From Clostridia bacterium (lineage in GTDB: Bacteria > Bacillota > Clostridia > Oscillospirales > Acutalibacteraceae), in assembly GCA_017516965.1 (NCBI GenBank), contig JAFXAP010000015.1, forward strand, positions 158,577 through 222,576: a stretch of DNA of 64,000 nucleotides. The letters run 5' to 3'. The notes under the pieces were generated by a model that was given only the letters and a program-made list of their open reading frames with translations, did no database searches and was not told the origin of the DNA. Of this stretch, positions 62,427 to 64,000 are shown in pieces; position 1 is the first letter of the stretch, and each line of letters begins with the position of its first letter. Position numbers and translations under genes: made by a program.

Positions 62427-64000
62427 TTAAAATACAATCGTTACCGTTGTTCCTTTTCCAACTTCACTGTCAAGAGCTACCTTACCGCTATGATATTGCA
62501 CAGCGTGTTTTACGATAGAAAGTCCAAGACCCGTGCCTCCGGTTTCTTTAGAATGGCTCTTATCCACACGATAGAAGCGTTCAAAGATACGAGCTTGATG
62601 CTCGGCAGGGATACCAATGCCGGTATCGCTGACCGAGAGGATGATGTTTCCGTCATTGTTCTTGAGGTCAATCGTTACTTTGCCACCGTCCTTGTTATAG
62701 CGGATAGCGTTGTCGCAAAGATTATAGATAATCTCATAGAGGTATCGGCGGATACCGTTCATCACGCAGGGCTCACCGTTTAATTGAAGTTCTACTTGCT
62801 TTTTTGCCGCCGAAACAGTCAGCACCTCAATAACTTCGGTTGCCACATCGTAGAGGTCAACCGACTCGGTGGCAGGCTCGCTATCCTCGTCGAGCTGAGA
62901 AAGACGGATAATATCGTTAATAAGCGAAACAAGCCGTGTGGCTTCGTTTTTGATATTACCGACAAAACGCTTTGTATCCTCCGGCTTTACAAGATCGTTT
63001 TCAAGAAGCTCAGCGCTACCGATAATGGATTGAAGCGGTGTTTTTAGTTCGTGTGAAACGTTGGCGGTAAATTCCTTGCGGTTACGCTCAGCAAACGCTG
63101 TTTCGGTTACGTCAAAACAAAGAATAACAATACCTACCGTCTTGCCGTCCGACTCGGTACGGTTAATAACAAACTGATATTCGTTGCCGTTTCTTTCCTC
63201 ACGAAACTCAGCTCTCTTGCCGCCAAGTGCCTTTTCGATAGCACGGCTCATATCGATGCTACGGTCAAGGGTGAGAAAATCACGACCGACCGCCGTTTCA
63301 TCTGCAGAAAACAGCTTTTTAGCGGCGGCATTGATACTGAGCACCATACCTTTTTTATCAAGCAGAACAAGTCCCTCGTTCATTGAAGCGGTTATCTGCT
63401 CGAATTCATCGGACTTCTGACGTAGTTCTTGCATCTGACGTGTGATCTGCTTGTGCTGTTTGTTCAGCTTGGTAAGAATAGGCGCAAGTTCTTCATAGGT
63501 TTCATTTTCTGCTGGATTTTCAAGGTCAAGTTGATTCAGGGGCTTTACAATATCCTTTGCCATTTTATGCGATAGCACGAGAGCCACAACAGCAGAAATC
63601 AAGATGATAGCAACAATGGCAGGAAGCATCCCAAGAATCAAGGCTCCCACAGTTACCTGACTAACAGAAATACGAAGCACATTGCCATTTTCAAGACGAG
63701 TTGCCTCATAAAAAGTACGCTCTGTCAATGTAGAGGAATATCTTGCACTGCTACCGTTACCATTTTCAATAGCTTCAGTTATTTCCTCACGGTCAAGGTG
63801 ATTTTCCATATCCGTAGCATTAGCCTGTGAGTCATAGAGCACCTCGCCGTTAGCGGATACCAAGGTGAAGCGAAACATAGAGGAGTCGAAATTGTCGAAA
63901 TACTCTGCCCCTGATTCATCCACGTTAGCGGCAACAAGAGAAAGCTCCTCTTTAAGTTGCGATACCTGTGATTTGTTAAAATAATCGTACAAAAAGCTGC
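62427..64000 (-). CDS. PhoR-like sensor histidine kinase, N-terminus outside window
   Basis: At least 524 residues, open at the right edge; the first membrane helix and true start are outside. Visible in order: an extracellular sensor domain, a second membrane helix (LGMLPAIVAIILISAVVALVL), a short HAMP-like region, a PAS domain (ASMNEGLVLLDKKGMVLSINAAA), HisKA with the phospho-acceptor His in VSHELKTPLQSIIGSAELL, and the ATPase boxes YNLCDNAIRYN, SDTGIGIP, FERFYR and GGTGLGLSIVK. This is the PhoR/WalK-type layout. Its response regulator should lie just beyond the right edge. Confidence 0.95.
   Translation of the reverse strand, partial: SFLYDYFNKSQVSQLKEELSLVAANVDESGAEYFDNFDSSMFRFTLVSANGEVLYDSQANATDMENHLDREEITEAIENGNGSSARYSSTLTERTFYEATRLENGNVLRISVSQVTVGALILGMLPAIVAIILISAVVALVLSHKMAKDIVKPLNQLDLENPAENETYEELAPILTKLNKQHKQITRQMQELRQKSDEFEQITASMNEGLVLLDKKGMVLSINAAAKKLFSADETAVGRDFLTLDRSIDMSRAIEKALGGKRAEFREERNGNEYQFVINRTESDGKTVGIVILCFDVTETAFAERNRKEFTANVSHELKTPLQSIIGSAELLENDLVKPEDTKRFVGNIKNEATRLVSLINDIIRLSQLDEDSEPATESVDLYDVATEVIEVLTVSAAKKQVELQLNGEPCVMNGIRRYLYEIIYNLCDNAIRYNKDGGKVTIDLKNNDGNIILSVSDTGIGIPAEHQARIFERFYRVDKSHSKETGGTGLGLSIVKHAVQYHSGKVALDSEVGKGTTVTIVF

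Overview
The window is about 64 kb of a low-GC (roughly 40% by eye), Gram-positive Clostridia chromosome, most like a gut Ruminococcaceae/Oscillospiraceae-type organism. Supporting signs are strong Shine-Dalgarno sites, consensus sigma-A promoters with 17-bp spacers, type III glutamine synthetase, a type I dockerin, ECF sigma/PadR/DUF1700 genes, many AraC regulators beside glycosidases, and lipoproteins with Gram-positive lipoboxes. There is no rRNA operon, CRISPR array, prophage or recognisable insertion sequence. One tRNA, tRNA-Arg(CCU), is present. The genus assignment is inference.

Layout: 1-1.6 kb, rpsO-pnp on the minus strand (pnp runs off the left edge). 1.75-6 kb, a membrane-anchored HtrA protease and a GH106-like glycosidase. 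6-8.5 kb, a large secreted Ig/FnIII protein divergent from a tiny XRE regulator. 8.5-14.3 kb, an amino-sugar operon (nagB, sugar isomerase-like, two Gfo/Idh/MocA dehydrogenases, nagA) divergent from an AraC regulator. 14.3-22 kb, DegV, an ECF sigma factor with a membrane beta-propeller partner, glutamine synthetase III, a transglutaminase-like lipoprotein and an LCP-like protein. 22.2-27.4 kb, a four-gene Gld-like ABC exporter operon. 27.4-35.6 kb, a GH95 fucosidase, a cell-wall-sorted protein, prfC plus an SDR, L-fucose isomerase and GtrA.

35.7-38.8 kb is the least ordinary part. tRNA-Arg is followed by an array of seven small hairpins whose linkers are inverted about the centre, then a four-helix-bundle protein. 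Next comes a promoter that fires straight into a three-way-junction-like structured leader ending in an intrinsic terminator just before an acyl-CoA ligase gene. I regard this block as the best candidate for something undescribed.

38.8-51.8 kb holds two GH130 phosphorylases, AraC, the PadR-DUF1700-DUF4097 module, a heparinase-like enzyme with a 2-hydroxyacid dehydrogenase and divergent AraC, and a 1374-residue GH16 protein with an internal dockerin. 51.9-59.2 kb is an AlgI/AlgX-like O-acetylation operon followed by murF and ddl. 59.4-64 kb holds a secreted FnIII/CAP protein, an orphan HNH nuclease flanked by a 12-bp direct repeat, and a PhoR-like histidine kinase cut by the right edge.

Taken together, many genes fit foraging on host or plant glycans: fucose release and isomerisation (GH95, fucI), GlcNAc-6-P catabolism (nagA, nagB), mannoside phosphorolysis (GH130), GH16, GH106-like and heparinase-like enzymes, each near its own AraC-type or XRE regulator. 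Cell-envelope construction (ddl, murF, MBOAT operon, LCP-like, GtrA, sorted and CAP proteins) makes up much of the rest.
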